A stretch of DNA of 64,000 bases from Micropterix aruncella (GCA_944548615.1 OX155954.1:1469335-1533334); one strand, 5' to 3'. Counted from the first letter of the stretch, positions 1 to 14,244 are shown. The notes: generated by a model from the sequence alone, not told the origin. Program-made: numbers and translations.

Positions 1-149
1 CTTCGAAGAAAAGTGCCGCATAACTCTGCACCAGCAATACAATATAATGCTAAAATATTAATATCCCCACCCGCCTCTGGGGCTGGGTAACCTAGCCATC
101 CGCCAGTAGACTTGTAAAATGAGACATTTCAAACGTCGCAAGAGTGAAT

Positions 150-862
150 CTGTCAAAATATCACTGGTCAGGGCCCATTTGGGAGTTAATGGGCCCAGTT
201 GCAGTTAAGCCACTAAGACCCATATGTTAGGATCGGCCAAACTCAAGCCCATCCGGCAGCCTCCAAGCAAAAGTTTGAGCCCGGGTAGGACCATGGCCTC
301 CAGGCCAGTTGCCCTAATAGGAATCGTTTTCTCGGGGGCTCCTGGACTGTTTGCGCACCGTGCGACGTCAGCCAATCGACTATGCATTCCGACTGATAGT
401 CGGAGGAGCCTGGAAACGGCTTTGTTTCCTATAGAGCAGGAGTGGTTGTAACCATACGGCAACCGCTCTTGAAACGACCATTCGGCTACCGGGCTGAGGA
501 TGCTGTGGTCCGCGATAGATTCGGTAGACACTGAATCACCGCTACACTTGGGAGATGAACGTGCAAGCGACTTCGACCCTGTAACCAGTCGGGAGGTCGG
601 AGAAATCTGACCACAACTGGTAGCGAGGACGCTTGGTCTGCCCGCTGTGTTAACTACTCGGTGCCGGGCGGTAAGGGTTGGTCTCTCGCGGGTTAGTTGA
701 CGGAGCTAGATAGTGGATTGTCCATTGTCTAAGTCTTTTACGCTCCTCCCACGGCTGAAAGAACGATCTCATATCGTTATACACGATCTCATATCCTGGG
801 ATGACAGGTTTGCCCGTTGTAGTCGATAACGCCCAACTGGTCAATTGATGTCAGCATTAACA
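150..862 (+). repeat. Repeat family RA, near full-length copy 1
   Basis: Unclassified ~700-bp dispersed repeat, recognised only by comparison within the window. It runs from a short inverted motif (GGGCCCAT ... ATGGGCCC near 170-200), through CGCACCGTGCG and CCGCGATAGATTCGGT, to CCCGTTGTAGTCGA near 815-830. The same blocks in the same order recur at 47490-48175, and parts recur in at least eight other places on both strands. Open frames of 60-110 codons on both strands of the unit are probably incidental. The RNA or protein basis of its spread is unknown, and edges are approximate. Confidence is high that it is a repeat and low for any class. Confidence 0.8.
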
Positions 863-1239
863 GACGTTCAGATTTGGCACGACCGAACCACAGATTTCAT
901 TCGCTTCCGAACCATATCTGTCCGTCTGTAAAGTAGTCCGGCGACAATTATTATTATTAATTGTATCTGCGGCGGTCCGATGGTTTACACATCGGATATG
1001 ATCCGCTCCGTACCGAATCAGAAAGGACAAACTACGACTAGTCGTTTTCGAAACGTCAAGAAGGACGGAAAACATCACCTAACGCAATGTTCAATTAAAA
1101 TTCCTCATTATATAAAGACTTTCCATGTGTGGGGTACATCCCACGGGCTAATATACTGCAACTACATTTAATATTATTCGGCTTTAGGAAAAAAGGTCTA
1201 ATAGGATAGCTATTGGTGAACAGACCAAATTTATAACGT
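863..1239. other. No recognisable feature
   Basis: Short open frames occur on both strands but none shows a protein motif. A (TTA)n run lies near 948-960. I see no gene or repeat edge here. Confidence 0.5.
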
Positions 1240-1440
1240 CATGGATACATCATCTCATCCTGTCAGTATTTTTTGTGTCATCGAAGGCATTGGACTCAGT
1301 AGATCACAGTTTACTTATCACTACATTAAAATGTTAAGGCATACGAGGAAACGCGGTGTGTACTTGACGACATAGGTACTTGGAGCAACTGTCTGACCCG
1401 GTCGTCTGTTGCAAAAACGGATTTGGTTCGTCGAACCAAA
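1240..1440 (+). pseudogene. Reverse-transcriptase relic (LINE)
   Basis: Read from base 1272, the plus strand gives SSKALDSVDHSLL, then a stop, then GIRGNA. This matches the (L)SKAFDxVDHxxL ... GIRG stretch that holds the first catalytic aspartate of the RT palm in jockey/CR1-type LINE enzymes. The stop codon and the loss of any further frame show it is dead. No 5' or 3' end could be placed and the rest of ORF2 is absent. What is seen is the motif; the assignment to a non-LTR retrotransposon follows from family knowledge. Confidence 0.68.
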
Positions 1441-2089
1441 TACGAGCGTCCGATAATGCTATACCAGTGAATAAGTGACTTTGCCGTACCAGTAAATAAG
1501 TGACTTATAAATTTCGATAACGGGGCCCAGCTAGATAAGATAAACAGCTGTTCAATCAATCCATGTTTATCACATCGCTATTTCCGCCTCACAGTATTTC
1601 CTGCGCATGCTCAGAGAAATCTAAGTTGAACGTCCTGACCGAAATTTGACTGGCACGCGATTTCCGGTTCCGTTTTCCGAAGTGATACAATGAAAAGCGC
1701 TCTTATTTCCGAAGTCTGGACAGGACATGTGGCACGAAAGTGGGCGCGCAACGCCCGCTGAATTATTTATAGGAATAACTGTCCGTTTTAATAGTTTACA
1801 AAATCGCGAATACTTTCATTTCTTCGTATGAAATTTATATCGCAGACGTCGCTTTTTGCTGCACTAGCTAGAATCTAGGTGTTCGTCGACGCGACGAAAG
1901 CGACAACAAGGGAAATAAAATCGGTTATGTGCGAGTTTGACTCGCGCGTCGAGGTTTCCGTACTTTGCTACTTATTTTCACCACGACAAAGCTCGGCATT
2001 CCAGCCGAGTATATATATACGAGCTCATATATATACATGCATGTATTTATTTTAAATCTTTATTTACTTAATCTTTATATCAGAATTAT
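1441..2089. other. Unassigned sequence
   Basis: Moderately GC-rich stretch (1560-1960) with several CpG-containing words but no open frame of note and no similarity to other parts of the window. A short AT-rich alternating stretch lies at 2010-2040. Confidence 0.45.
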
Positions 2090-2260
2090 AAGAATACTGA
2101 AGAGCTAACAATCCGTTGATCTCGTCTTTCGTCTAACCTGGACAACGACGGTTGCAATATAGACGAAACGCCGGGAGCTACAAACTTTAGTTTTAAACGT
2201 TTTAATCTTATTTATAACGTCAAACAACCGCGATAGTCTTCGATTTCATATTACTTTGGT
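2090..2260 (+). repeat. Repeat family RD copy
   Basis: Contains CTGGACAACGACGG, the GCTACAAA block and CAACCGCGATAGTCTTCGAT, in the order also seen at 8684-8775, 14245-14302, 16985-17060 and 37430-37600. It looks like the 3' tail of a moderately repeated retroelement, but no coding part is attached in any copy. Confidence 0.6.
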
Positions 2261-2813
2261 GTTTGTTTTCCTTCAAATATTCTAAATAATTTGAATAAAA
2301 TAGGTATAGGTACTACGTAATAAATTTATAATACAAATATCCATCCAAAACAGACCGTGGTCTAGTGAAGTTGATAAAATCCAACAAATCTATACTTTAT
2401 TTGCTTAGCAAACAATGATCGAAAATCTCTTTGATTCTACACCTTAATTTAAAGCTAAAATTATAGTCCTTCCTTATGATGTTTTCTAAATAAAAATCAA
2501 ATATATATTAAGAAATGCATAAATTATTCTGGACAAGGGCGGCAAGATTTTGAGCTAATCATCCATACATACATGCAATAATACCCTGTCACGTATCTGT
2601 GATTTAATAGAACAGCCCTGGGCGGCACATCTTTGAGGTGGCACATTTATGTGTATGGTATTCTTGTTTTAAAAATAACTCTCCCCACACGCCTTATCTC
2701 GACCCTCCATCCGCTTTTGTGACAACGGCTGGAGTAGAAGATGATCGTTGCATATAGAAAACTGTATGAGACTGTCTACATTACAACAACAGCAGATAAA
2801 TTATAGACGCTAC
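2261..2813. other. Unassigned AT-rich sequence
   Basis: No open frame, motif or internal repeat match was recognised. Confidence 0.45.
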
Positions 2814-2908
2814 CATTGATTATACAGCGTATTAAATTGTTCAGTGCAGTACTACGATTTCGCAACTAGGATTTTACTACGAAAAGCAACGTGTAGATCG
2901 CACAGAGT
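2814..2908 (-). mobile_element. RB element, terminal fragment
   Basis: Begins with a degenerate RB terminal repeat (ATTATACAGCGTATTAAATTG) and continues into the RB subterminal words CTACGA...GGCAACT and AACGTGTAGATCGCAC. It stops where an RA fragment begins. Only the terminal ~95 bp are present. Confidence 0.6.
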
Positions 2909-2909
2909 C

Positions 2910-3070
2910 CTACTTTGGCTCGCACTTCTGCTTAAAGACTACCGGATGGGTGCTGACCTGTGAGTTAAACCGACATGGGTCATAATGGCCCAACTGCATT
3001 GGGCCCATTAGCTCCACTCTTTAGGAAGATCGGAGACCCCCCCCCCCCCCCCCTTCCAGACCGTAAGGTC
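2910..3070 (-). repeat. RA repeat, 5'-end fragment with C17 tract
   Basis: The reverse complement carries GAGCTAATGGGCCCA, GACCCATGT and CACCCATCCGG, which are the first ~130 bp of the RA unit. A run of 17 C (3037-3053) lies at its outer edge, followed by an unrelated CpG-containing stretch. Confidence 0.65.
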
Positions 3071-6040
<2,970 letters not shown>

Positions 6041-7146
6041 TGTATGGTATTAGATTGTTCAACGCCATAGTATGATTTGGCAATAGTACGATAGTTCTGA
6101 CGACCAAACTAATAGCAATTTATTTGGCCATCTATATTAACATTGATAATGAATGTTTTTTTATAAAGGACTGATTGATTCTAAAACCTAATAATTTAAC
6201 CATTCAATTATTAGTGCCATTTAGCGCATTTTTATATAGATGGATTACATCACAAAAATAATACGGTGAGAAAGAAAGCCATCCATTATTCTGTCTGAAC
6301 ATTAGGCGCCCTACCTTTGGGTTATTATTGAAAAAGTAGGTAAATCCTTGTTTTTTTTTCAATAGATTTCTCAATAACAATACTTGTTTAAAATACCAGA
6401 CAAAATATATAACGGTGTATATAAGCTTTATATACATTTTTCGGTATGATAATATAGCGGACGTATCACGTACGTTCGTATAGGTAGGGCGGTTAAACTG
6501 AGTATTTTTAATGTATTGAAATCTGTATACCAAAATTGACATCTTTATGTAAATAATATTAGTATTATTGTTTTGTTTTGAATAAATTAATAGTTTTTTT
6601 TTAAAAAACCACTAAAAACACGCTTTTATAAATGCACGTGATACGATATTCCATCATGGAATGCCAGTGCCTATATTCCGGCTTCATCATAAGACCTTGA
6701 AACCTAATCGTGGTCAAAGTTCATTCCAAGACTTTTCTAACAAGTCCAAACACAGCTATGATACGATGTTCCATCATGAAGTTCCAGTTCATATCTTCCC
6801 ACTCCATCATCAGATCAGTTCGACAGTACCATATTATTGTATTGTCATCAGAACTACATACAGCTGCCAATTTTCATGACGCTACGATCCTTGGTAGATG
6901 GTTAAATTAGTTACCTTAGATACCATTACATAGTTACATACAGGTCGAACTAACAAAAGCGTGTTAAAAAGATTACACTATAAGGCATTAGAATAGAATG
7001 CCATCTATTGGGCCACTGAACATAAGAGAAAATTAATCAATGTTTGAACTATGGGTGTCATCGTCATCATGAGTGAACGTTTTGTTTTATAGTAAAATCC
7101 GAGCAGCCAAAACGTAGTATGGCATTAAGCAATCTAGTTACCCTAT
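6041..7146 (+). mobile_element. RB element copy 2 (TIR element, interrupted)
   Basis: The left end reads GGTATTAGATTGTTCAACGC and continues to ATTTGGC. The right end reads GCCAAAACGTAGTATGGC and continues to AGCAATCTAG. Reverse-complemented, these form an inverted terminal repeat of about 36 bp with several mismatches. Internal words (AGCAATTTATT, AAAGGACTGATT, GATTACATCACAAAAATAATACGG) recur at 9061-9861 and 24136-24675. It codes for nothing recognisable, so it is probably non-autonomous. An RC element occupies 6590-6966 inside it, so RB inserted first. The superfamily is unclear because no target duplication could be read. Confidence 0.65.
6590..6966 (+). mobile_element. RC element copy 1 (nested in RB)
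   Basis: Flanked by inverted words ACACGCTTTTATAAA (left) and TAACAAAAGCGTGTT (right). The body holds one 120-bp unit plus a partial one (CCATCATGGA at 6651 and CCATCATGAA at 6771). The reverse complement of the whole element recurs at 22618-23095 with more units. No protein is encoded. It is likely a non-autonomous DNA element. Confidence 0.68.
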
Positions 7147-7339
7147 CTATCCAACGTTAGAAGCATGGATTTATTTTAAACATATGAATTAAACGATCAA
7201 AAAATAGTTATGTGTAGGGGAAACCGAAAGTATTTTATGCCCGTATATTGTCACTTGGTCCCATATAACAAAGCGAAAAAATATAGAATGGAATGAAGAA
7301 TATTGAGGTCAGCGTTATCGTTTTTGTACAATGCGTTTA

Positions 7340-7560
7340 AGGCCCGGTTATAGGCAAAAGACACATCCCATGAGGGCGATATTAGCATTCTTACAAAAAA
7401 TCTACTATAAATTATATATTGATAGGTTATATATTGATAAACTGCTACTGATGGGATACAAAAACTAAACGTACGAAGAAAATAAACACATTTTATTTAG
7501 CGAAAAATCAGTGGACGAAATTCAATAAAATGGTCAAAAAGGCTTTTCCTGCTAATAATC
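7340..7560 (+). repeat. Repeat family RF copy
   Basis: Shares ordered words with 26175-26445: AGGCAAAAG, CCCATGAGGGCGATAT, GTGGACGAAATTC and AGGCTTTTCCTG. Divergence is substantial. It has no coding content and its class is unknown. Confidence 0.5.
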
Positions 7561-7690
7561 GCTAAAGAGATTAAAAGAGAAAGAGAGAAAAAAAATATAT
7601 CCAGAGTCAAGAAATATTTTAAAATTAATAATATTAGAACCTCTTTTATTAACTACTTTTTTAAAATTTTGCTGAGTTCTTTATTTTAAA

Positions 7691-8215
7691 CTAGCTGACC
7701 CGGCGAACTTCGTACCGCCTAAAGGTCAATGAATGTCGTGTTACAGATAAGCTGAACTTAATTTATAATTTTAAGGAAGTAATACAATGAATACAAAATA
7801 AATATTAAGTTCACTACTTTATTAAGATAATAACACAAAAAGAAATATAAAAGTACAAAAATGAAGTATATCAATCGCGTGTCAACATGACATGATTGAA
7901 TTAAATTGTGGTTCGAATATTGTGGATATATCTTGTCGATTCGAAACCTTTATTTAAATACTTTCTTTAATTTGAGGGGAGAGTTTACCGTATCGACGGG
8001 ATGAACATTAAATGTTTGACAGTTACGAAACCCATGAACATTTTGTATGGGAAAATGTTTTATATTTTATTTTATTTTTTCGTTAATTTTCCAATATTTT
8101 TAATATTCTGCTATTCGGGACAGAGACATATATGTACAACAAATCAAAAACCATGAAAATCGGTCAAGCCGTTCTCGAGTGTTTAAAGAAACCCGACTTG
8201 GTTTTATAATATAGA
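7691..8215 (-). mobile_element. Non-autonomous Helitron-like element
   Basis: On the minus strand it starts 5'-TCTATATTATAAAA directly after an A and ends GGGTCAGCTAG directly before a T. This meets the Helitron rules: TC at the start, CTRR at the end, insertion between A and T, and no target duplication. Near the 3' end a short hairpin (GGCG ... CGCC) sits about 7 nt before CTAG, as expected. The 525-bp body encodes no Rep/helicase, so it depends on an autonomous relative. The sequence shows the ends; mobility is inferred. Confidence 0.78.
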
Positions 8216-8224
8216 TTATTTTTG

Positions 8225-8400
8225 AATTATCCAAATGGTTCATCAACTTAACGGGTTATAAATTGACACTGGGATATGATATTTTAAAAATCAGAATCTA
8301 AAAATCAACATGTCATTTTGACTCGATTATATCGATATTTATCTGCGTATTTCTCATAAGATATAGAAGATCATTAAATAACACTTTTGACAAGCGAAAC
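8225..8400. repeat. Repeat family RH copy 1
   Basis: Words such as TTGACACTGGGATA, TTTTAAAAATCAGAATC and GCGTATTTCTCATAAGATATAG recur in the same order at 28640-28810. The class is unknown. Confidence 0.5.
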
Positions 8401-8621
8401 TTTAGAAGCCACGTAAATTCAACTATTTCAATTATATTTTAAAAAACGGATGAAAAATTAAAATTACAAAAGTCATACATAAATCATTATTGTTTGTTCA
8501 TGAATCTTATGTTACCATCTTTTTCTGATGTATGTATGTTGGGAAAATGAACTTTTGTATCTCTTTCCAGTAAAGTGTGCTGAACCTGATGTACTCAAAG
8601 ATTTGTTCAACTTATTTTTAG

Positions 8622-8731
8622 TTATAAATAGGATAGAAAACGAATTTACCGCGTCAAATTTGTAGCACCAAATTATAACAGAGGGTGCTACAAATTTCAC
8701 GCGGTAAATTCGTTTTCTATCCTATTTATAA
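8622..8731. repeat. Near-perfect 48-bp inverted repeat
   Basis: Arms 8622-8669 and 8684-8731 are reverse complements with one mismatch (47 of 48) around a 14-nt spacer. Both arms are the same RD repeat tail (the GGTGCTACAAA block to CCTATTTATAA). Transcripts crossing it would fold into a stable hairpin. Confidence 0.9.
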
Positions 8732-8775
8732 TGTCAAACAACCGCGATAGTCTTCGATTTTATACTATTTTTAGT
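8684..8775 (+). repeat. Repeat family RD copy
   Basis: Right arm of the inverted repeat, continuing past the palindrome into CAACCGCGATAGTCTTCGAT, which identifies it as RD in plus orientation. A C-run (8861-8871) lies a little further on. Confidence 0.65.
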
Positions 8776-9060
8776 TGACAATAAACGATCTTATCTTATC
8801 TTATTCGTATAACATGTGTAACGTTTATGTTGATTATGCGATGTGACGTTTAGGATATAACCCCCCCCCCCTCCCAAATTCAAAAATAAAAAAAATTGGC
8901 TCAAGTTGTATAAGGTCTATGTATCTACTCTAAATAGAAAAGGTCCTATGCTAAGTTTTTGCCAAATCCGACCACCAGTTTCGATTTCAGGCATGTTTTT
9001 GGTATGTTTAAGGTGATTAAGCTAACACATTAAATGAGTAGGTACCTCAAACCACAGTTT

Positions 9061-9861
9061 ATATATGGTATTAGATTGATAAACGTCATAGTACATTTTG
9101 GCAACCCTTCTGCAACATGCAAGTGGCGCTGATATCATTGTACGGCGAAACTTATAGCAATTTATTTCGTCATCTATAATAACATTGAAAATGAATGTTT
9201 TTATTTTATAAAGGACTGATTTATTATAAAAACCCAATAATGTAACCAATAATAACAATAAAACAATCAATTATTTGTGCCATCTATCACATTTATATAT
9301 AGGTTGATTACATCACAAAAAATAATACGGAGAGATAAAATTCCATCTCTTAGTCTATCTGTACATTTAAGCGCGTATTTATTATGTATTGAAACCAGTA
9401 TACCATATTAATGTAAATTTCAAAATTGATTTCAAAATTCGTAAAAAAAATCCGCCCAGTAAAAAATAATTAAAAATGTACGGTGTTTCAAACTTACAAA
9501 ACAATTTTTGAAAAAAAATATATGTTTAAATATTTATAAAAAAATGTCTGAACAAATAATTAAAAAGACATCTTCGTCAGTATAAAAAAAAAACATTTTT
9601 ACAAAATGTTGATAAAACCGAAGGCCTCCGTGGGCCGGTGGCATTTTGCCAGCCCTGCCACACTATAGTTACGCCACTGCCGTAAAGGCGTGTTTAGAGT
9701 GCCAATTATAGTAAGCCGCCATACTGCTATACCACGAACGCCGCCATATTAAGCGTAAGAGAAGATGTTTGGAACTATGAGTGCCATCTACACGTTGCGT
9801 TTGGTAGCAAAATTTTTGAGTTAAACCGCAGTAAGCGTTGAGCAATTTAATACGCTATATA
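9061..9861 (+). mobile_element. RB element copy 3 (both termini present)
   Basis: The left end TATGGTATTAGATTG and the right end CAATTTAATACGCTATAT are inverted copies of each other and match the RB termini. The body shares RB words with 6041-7146 and 24136-24675, including GCCGCCATATT and GAGTGCCATCTA near the right end. About 800 bp long with no coding content. The segment around 9370-9679 is not shared with the other copies and ends like a hAT element, which suggests a nested insertion. Confidence 0.65.
9600..9679 (-). mobile_element. hAT-like terminus nested in RB
   Basis: The minus strand begins CAGTGGCGTAACTATAG and then GGCAGGGCTGGC. CAGTGGCGTA is a common start of hAT-superfamily inverted repeats and resembles the ends of the complete hAT element at 38519-42595. 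The opposite end and an 8-bp duplication could not be recognised. Confidence 0.45.
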
Positions 9862-10663
9862 ATCAATGCTACGGAGTGTTTGAGTGAGTCTATTGTTTGT
9901 CTCGCTCTTCACTCTTACAGCAGGAAACTGCTGTATTGAAATACGTAAATATCGGTTTTTGCGTTTGCATCGATGGCTGCGTTTTCGCCAGCCACACCTG
10001 TCTCGTCTCACTTTCACCGGCCTCGTAATGAGCGCGCGCCGCCCGTTTTGGCTTTCCGACGATTGTTTTCGGTTACTGTACGTTGACGGCCGAATTTACG
10101 AGCCAGTAAAGAGGCACACACGCCTGACTTATTTCCATTCAAGAAAACTACGCTCAGGGGAAATAAAGAGATCGCACAAACGCAACTGTCAGACAAAACA
10201 AGTTAATTAAACGAAAGTATGCAACAAACGTGCGGTTTTTCGCTACAAAACAAACACTACAAATATGATGCAACCTGGTTGATTATATTTTAACATTGAA
10301 TTAATTATCAAAATTATTTAGTTTTGTTGTTATATATTGTTTTGACAATGAACTATTTATTTTGGGTCTATTCTGTTTGTCAAAATAAAGTTCCATTTTA
10401 GAGCAATTTAGTTTTATGAGCATTTTACGAAAACTTTTACATAATTTATTGTAATATTAGAGTCATGTCCACCATAGAACGGGCTAGTATCGGTTGGGTG
10501 ACAAAATCAAATAAGCAAAACGTTAAGGTTTTAATTGTCATTCTGAACCTGTTATTTTTGTAAGCAAAATCAATCTTTTATAGTAATTAATTCTTAAATA
10601 AATATTTTTTTTAAATCCTCTTACAAAGTGTAGTTTACAGAACAGTTCATAGACAAAGTATTA
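9862..10663. other. Unassigned, partly GC-richer sequence
   Basis: 9960-10170 is richer in CpG than its surroundings and has overlapping open frames on both strands (108 codons plus, 60 minus). Neither has recognisable motifs and both are arginine-rich, as expected of CpG-rich noncoding DNA. A promoter or untranslated exon is possible but unsupported. 10210-10663 is AT-rich and empty. Confidence 0.4.
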
Positions 10664-10745
10664 ATAATAAAACGATTTATTTGTTGAAACAAAACGGCGA
10701 GCTTAATGCGTCGAAGCATTATCTTACAGCTAACCTTAACCTAAT
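10664..10745 (-). mobile_element. LINE 3'-end fragment
   Basis: The reverse complement reads CATTAGGTTAAGGTTAGCTG, then a CAAATAAA-type stretch, then (TTA)n. The same 3' tail recurs at 12345-12445, 26880-26978 and 47035-47125. Only the last ~80 bp are present. Confidence 0.55.
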
Positions 10746-11839
10746 GGAGAAAAAAATGGTTTGCAATAAAAAAATATATATTAATAAAATTACTTATAAA
10801 AGCAGCTCGTAACGAATGTATCTAACATTTAAATCCAGCAGAAAAATAAATATCATACATTTAAAATTTAAAAAAGAAATAAACCTATAATGACGATGAG
10901 GGTAAGGGACGAGAGAAGTTGAAGTGTTCTTTGAGCCCGTTTAAATCAATACAAACTCAGCGTTGTCCTTACATGCGTGAGTAAAGCATTCCTAAAATGT
11001 GTTCCATGTAACAAAACATAAACACCAAACATAGTACAAGCAAGTACCATAACATAATATCAAACATTAAAAAAAATGAAATAGGAAAAGGAACATACGT
11101 ACACAACTTTAAATAGCATAGATAAAAGGATATAAAATTTGAATTTAACCATAGCGGATCTACTGATGGATAAACATATTACTGTTTAAGCTTATGGCGT
11201 TATTTTAGGTCTTTTTTAGTGTTAAGCATAAATGGCAATATTTTGTACCCCACGAGATGCTGCAGCTTTTTAACCAGACAACCCTGTACGTTTTTCCCGC
11301 ACAACATCACTTGCCTTTTTATAAAGCAGTATATTCTAGAAAGTAAGGTGGTCTATACAATACAATACAATCAACTACTCCAGTAGATAGGCATTCCTAC
11401 ACTTGGATGCGTCACAAAATTAAATGTTAAAAATGTAAGTAATTATTAAAAACATAACTATGGTGATAGTTGTCATGGCTGTAATATTATATTCAATATT
11501 ACCTACATACAAATAATCAAAATACACTAATGTGATTTAAGAGTCAGGGAGAATAATTATTATTTCACTATTCCTTGCAATTCCTATTTATTATTTACCT
11601 TTTTCGTGTTATTGAAATTAATTTTATTGTGTTTTATGATAGGTATTTTACAAATATAATTTGCAGACTGACAGACTGACAGACGCATTGACATATCAAT
11701 GACCTAGTTTTTAGAGTAATGATTAATTTCTACATACATTGTTTATTGCCTTAAGTTAAGTCCTAATATTATTAGATACTATTTTTATATATATTTTCTC
11801 TTTTAACATAGGTATGTAGTTTAAAGTATGCACAAGCCA
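10746..11839. other. Unassigned AT-rich sequence
   Basis: No gene or repeat edge recognised. A short (ACAGACTG)2 run lies near 11664-11680. Confidence 0.45.
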
Positions 11840-12025
11840 CTATTTTCTTGGTACGCTTGCTTTAGTACGGGCCTAGGCCTAGTTAGGCAGCGTTGATCTA
11901 AAGATGGACTGGGCTGCGGTACTCTCTTTTTTGCTACTATTTACAACGGAGCCTCTAATCATAATATGTAATGTACTGTAGTTTTAAAAAATACGCATTT
12001 CTTTAAATAAATAAATAAATAATAA
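11840..12025 (+). mobile_element. LINE 3'-UTR fragment
   Basis: Contains GGCCTAGGCCTAGTTAGGCA and ends in (AAAT)n. This is the same 3' UTR and tail as in the LINE copies at 27000-28617 and 59427-60222 and the fragment at 54845-55025. Strong 5' truncation is typical of target-primed reverse transcription. Confidence 0.65.
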
Positions 12026-12344
12026 ATTAAAATAGAAATGCAAATTCTATGTAGAATAATCAAAAAATATATATTTTATTGTCAATCCAGCAATATGCCT
12101 TCGTATTTTTTTTTTAAATAAATAGATGTATAATAAATTATATGAAAATTTAAATGTCAGCTATCATAATACCATTATGTTTAAAACTTTACGCATTTCA
12201 TCAATCATCAACAGGGAAAAAAATTCAGAATTTTCAAACTCCCTTATACCATAAATTGGGTTTCTTACCAAATTATGTATATTTTATCTTTGAAATTGGT
12301 CCTCTCCAAGACTTTTCATTTGCTCTGGAATCTTATTATCTCTC

Positions 12345-12445
12345 CACAGGAGCTTCAATAATTAAACGCTTTATTTGCTTAAACAAAAAGGCGATCGTAT
12401 TGCCTAAAAGCAATATCTTACAGCTAACCTTAACCTAGTGGAATA
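12345..12445 (-). mobile_element. LINE 3'-end fragment
   Basis: Minus-strand tail with TAGGTTAAGGTTAGCTGTAA and GCAATACGATCGCC, matching the tail at 47035-47125 and 10664-10745. Confidence 0.55.
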
Positions 12446-13789
12446 ACATGTTATGCGGTAAAAATAAACTAATAAATTAAATTTATAAACATTTAATGGT
12501 ACTACCAAATGAGGCGGCGCAATGGAATTTGGAAGAGGATGCGCGGGATTGCGTTTAAAAAGTTTGGGACAATGGCTTTGTGCGTTTGAGTCTGTGATGT
12601 GGAATTAATGCCATTATTAGTGAATGAAATTATAATATCGAAAATATACAAATGTCGGAATTTCGATTGTAAAAAACCGATTCTTGAAATCGTAAATATT
12701 TGTCCGATATTTCGATATACCGGAATTCCGAAGTGCATCCCCTAGCTAGAGGCAACGGCTACACATTCGTCCAGTTTCCTAGTTGCTGTTGCTTCCCGAC
12801 ATGTTGTCTTCTTGTTCTCGTTCATTATTTATTACATCACATCGAAAAAATTACATACAAGTATTTTGTAATCGAATTAAAAACCTTTCATTTCGTCATA
12901 ATCAATAATAAATTCCAACGTTAACGGGTTTCGACTGTATATTAACTTATACATTTCATATTTACACAGGTTTCATAATATGCATTGCGCGCGCGCAATA
13001 TAGCCGTAAACTTTCTACGGTTTCGGCTCGATCGCGGAAGTTAGCTTCTAAATATTTACTCGAAAATCATGATCGATGCCAGCTGGGCATTGAATGGCAT
13101 CGGGAAATTTATATACGAACGATGAAAATACATTATAGAATAAACTCCCTATACAACGCACGCAGCGAAGATAAATTGAATAAAAAAAGTGTGCTATGGC
13201 TTTTATAGTTCGCCCGTTATTTTACAACTCAAATGAGAAAAAAAAATGGGTTTCGTGATCGTGCGAAAAATTGATTCGGTCCCAGTGTGATTTATGTGAC
13301 TATTCAATAAATGGAAAATATTAGAAGGGATAGGAAATGTTTAATTGATAATGAAGTCCAGCTTAAACGCTTGGATGCCAATCCCACCGATCGGTGGTTT
13401 TTCTGTTGTGACAATTCGCAGGCTACACAAATGACATCTACGTATTTATGCAATTATGCAGTAGATGCGGTAAAAGTCGCCTTTATTGAATAAGCCACCA
13501 TTATATATTAGTATGCGTGCACTAACACCCTACAAACAAATTGTTGAAGGTTGAAAACATGCCGTCGTAAGTTTCATTCTCATGGTTGGCCTTCTAAGGG
13601 TTAAAGAGAAATACTAAACGAATGTTGATTTCCATGACTTTGGACAGCGAACTAGAACATACAATTAAAAACAGGCGTGCATTTAGGAAAATATAGATAA
13701 AGACAAGTTATTAGGAAAAAAATATTATAGATTGAAATAATAATTTCTCTTTAAAAAATAAATTGGGTAGGGATGTTTTAAACTTTAGG
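12446..13789. other. Unassigned sequence
   Basis: No recognisable gene. A 60-codon open frame at 13311-13493 starts in reasonable context but has no known motif or splice evidence. GCGCGCGC occurs at 12986-12995. Confidence 0.4.
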
Positions 13790-14201
13790 AATTATTGCAG
13801 TATAGGTACCTTTCTCAGAAATCGAAAAAACAAAGAAATACTACTAGGTTAGATCATTGTAATGCTAAATGTGAAAGAAAATAGCTTCGGACGCGTAAAT
13901 TTTCGAAACCAAACTTACATACCTACAAAAAAAAAAATTTTTTTTTACCACAGTTTTTAAGGTTGTTTTAAAAAAACCTAACCTAACCTAACCTAACCTA
14001 CCGCCAAATAGGTGTTTATGTATTATTTAAAAAAAAAAACTATCGAAATGTATGGGTTTGGCGCTTTTTTGAATGCCTATATCTCGCTTATTTATTGAGA
14101 CCGAATAAATATTATTGCAGATTCGGAATCAGCGTGGTGAATATAGTCTGGTGACGTTAAAAAATCAACAATCTAGAAAAGGTACCTATACTGCAATAAT
14201 T
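13790..14201. mobile_element. Small TIR element (412 bp)
   Basis: The left end AATTATTGCAGTATAGG is followed by TACCTTTCT. The right end AGAAAAGGTACC is followed by TATACTGCAATAATT. These are inverted copies over about 26 bp with one extra base. The body is AT-rich, carries (CCTAA)n and encodes nothing. No clean target duplication is visible, so the superfamily is undecided. Confidence 0.7.
13977..14000 (-). repeat. (TTAGG)n telomere-like repeat
   Basis: CCTAA is repeated four times and followed by CCTA, the complement of the insect telomere unit TTAGG. It lies inside a small TIR element and is too short to indicate a real chromosome end. Confidence 0.85.
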
Positions 14202-14244
14202 ATAAGAAAAATAAATAAAAGAAACAAACTAAATAATTATTTAA

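Noticed and set aside
205..531. 108-codon minus-strand open frame
   Set aside because: It lies wholly within the RA repeat, overlaps a plus-strand frame and has no protein motif. Its recurrence in other RA copies is explained by DNA similarity.
6204..6542. 112-codon minus-strand open frame
   Set aside because: Inside an RB element with no recognisable domain; similarity to 20160-20290 follows from a shared DNA segment.
9884..10210. 108-codon plus-strand open frame in a CpG-richer stretch
   Set aside because: Arginine-rich, overlaps a minus-strand frame, no motif and no splice support.
13977..14000. True telomere or chromosome end
   Set aside because: Only four CCTAA units, inside a TIR element and far from any end.
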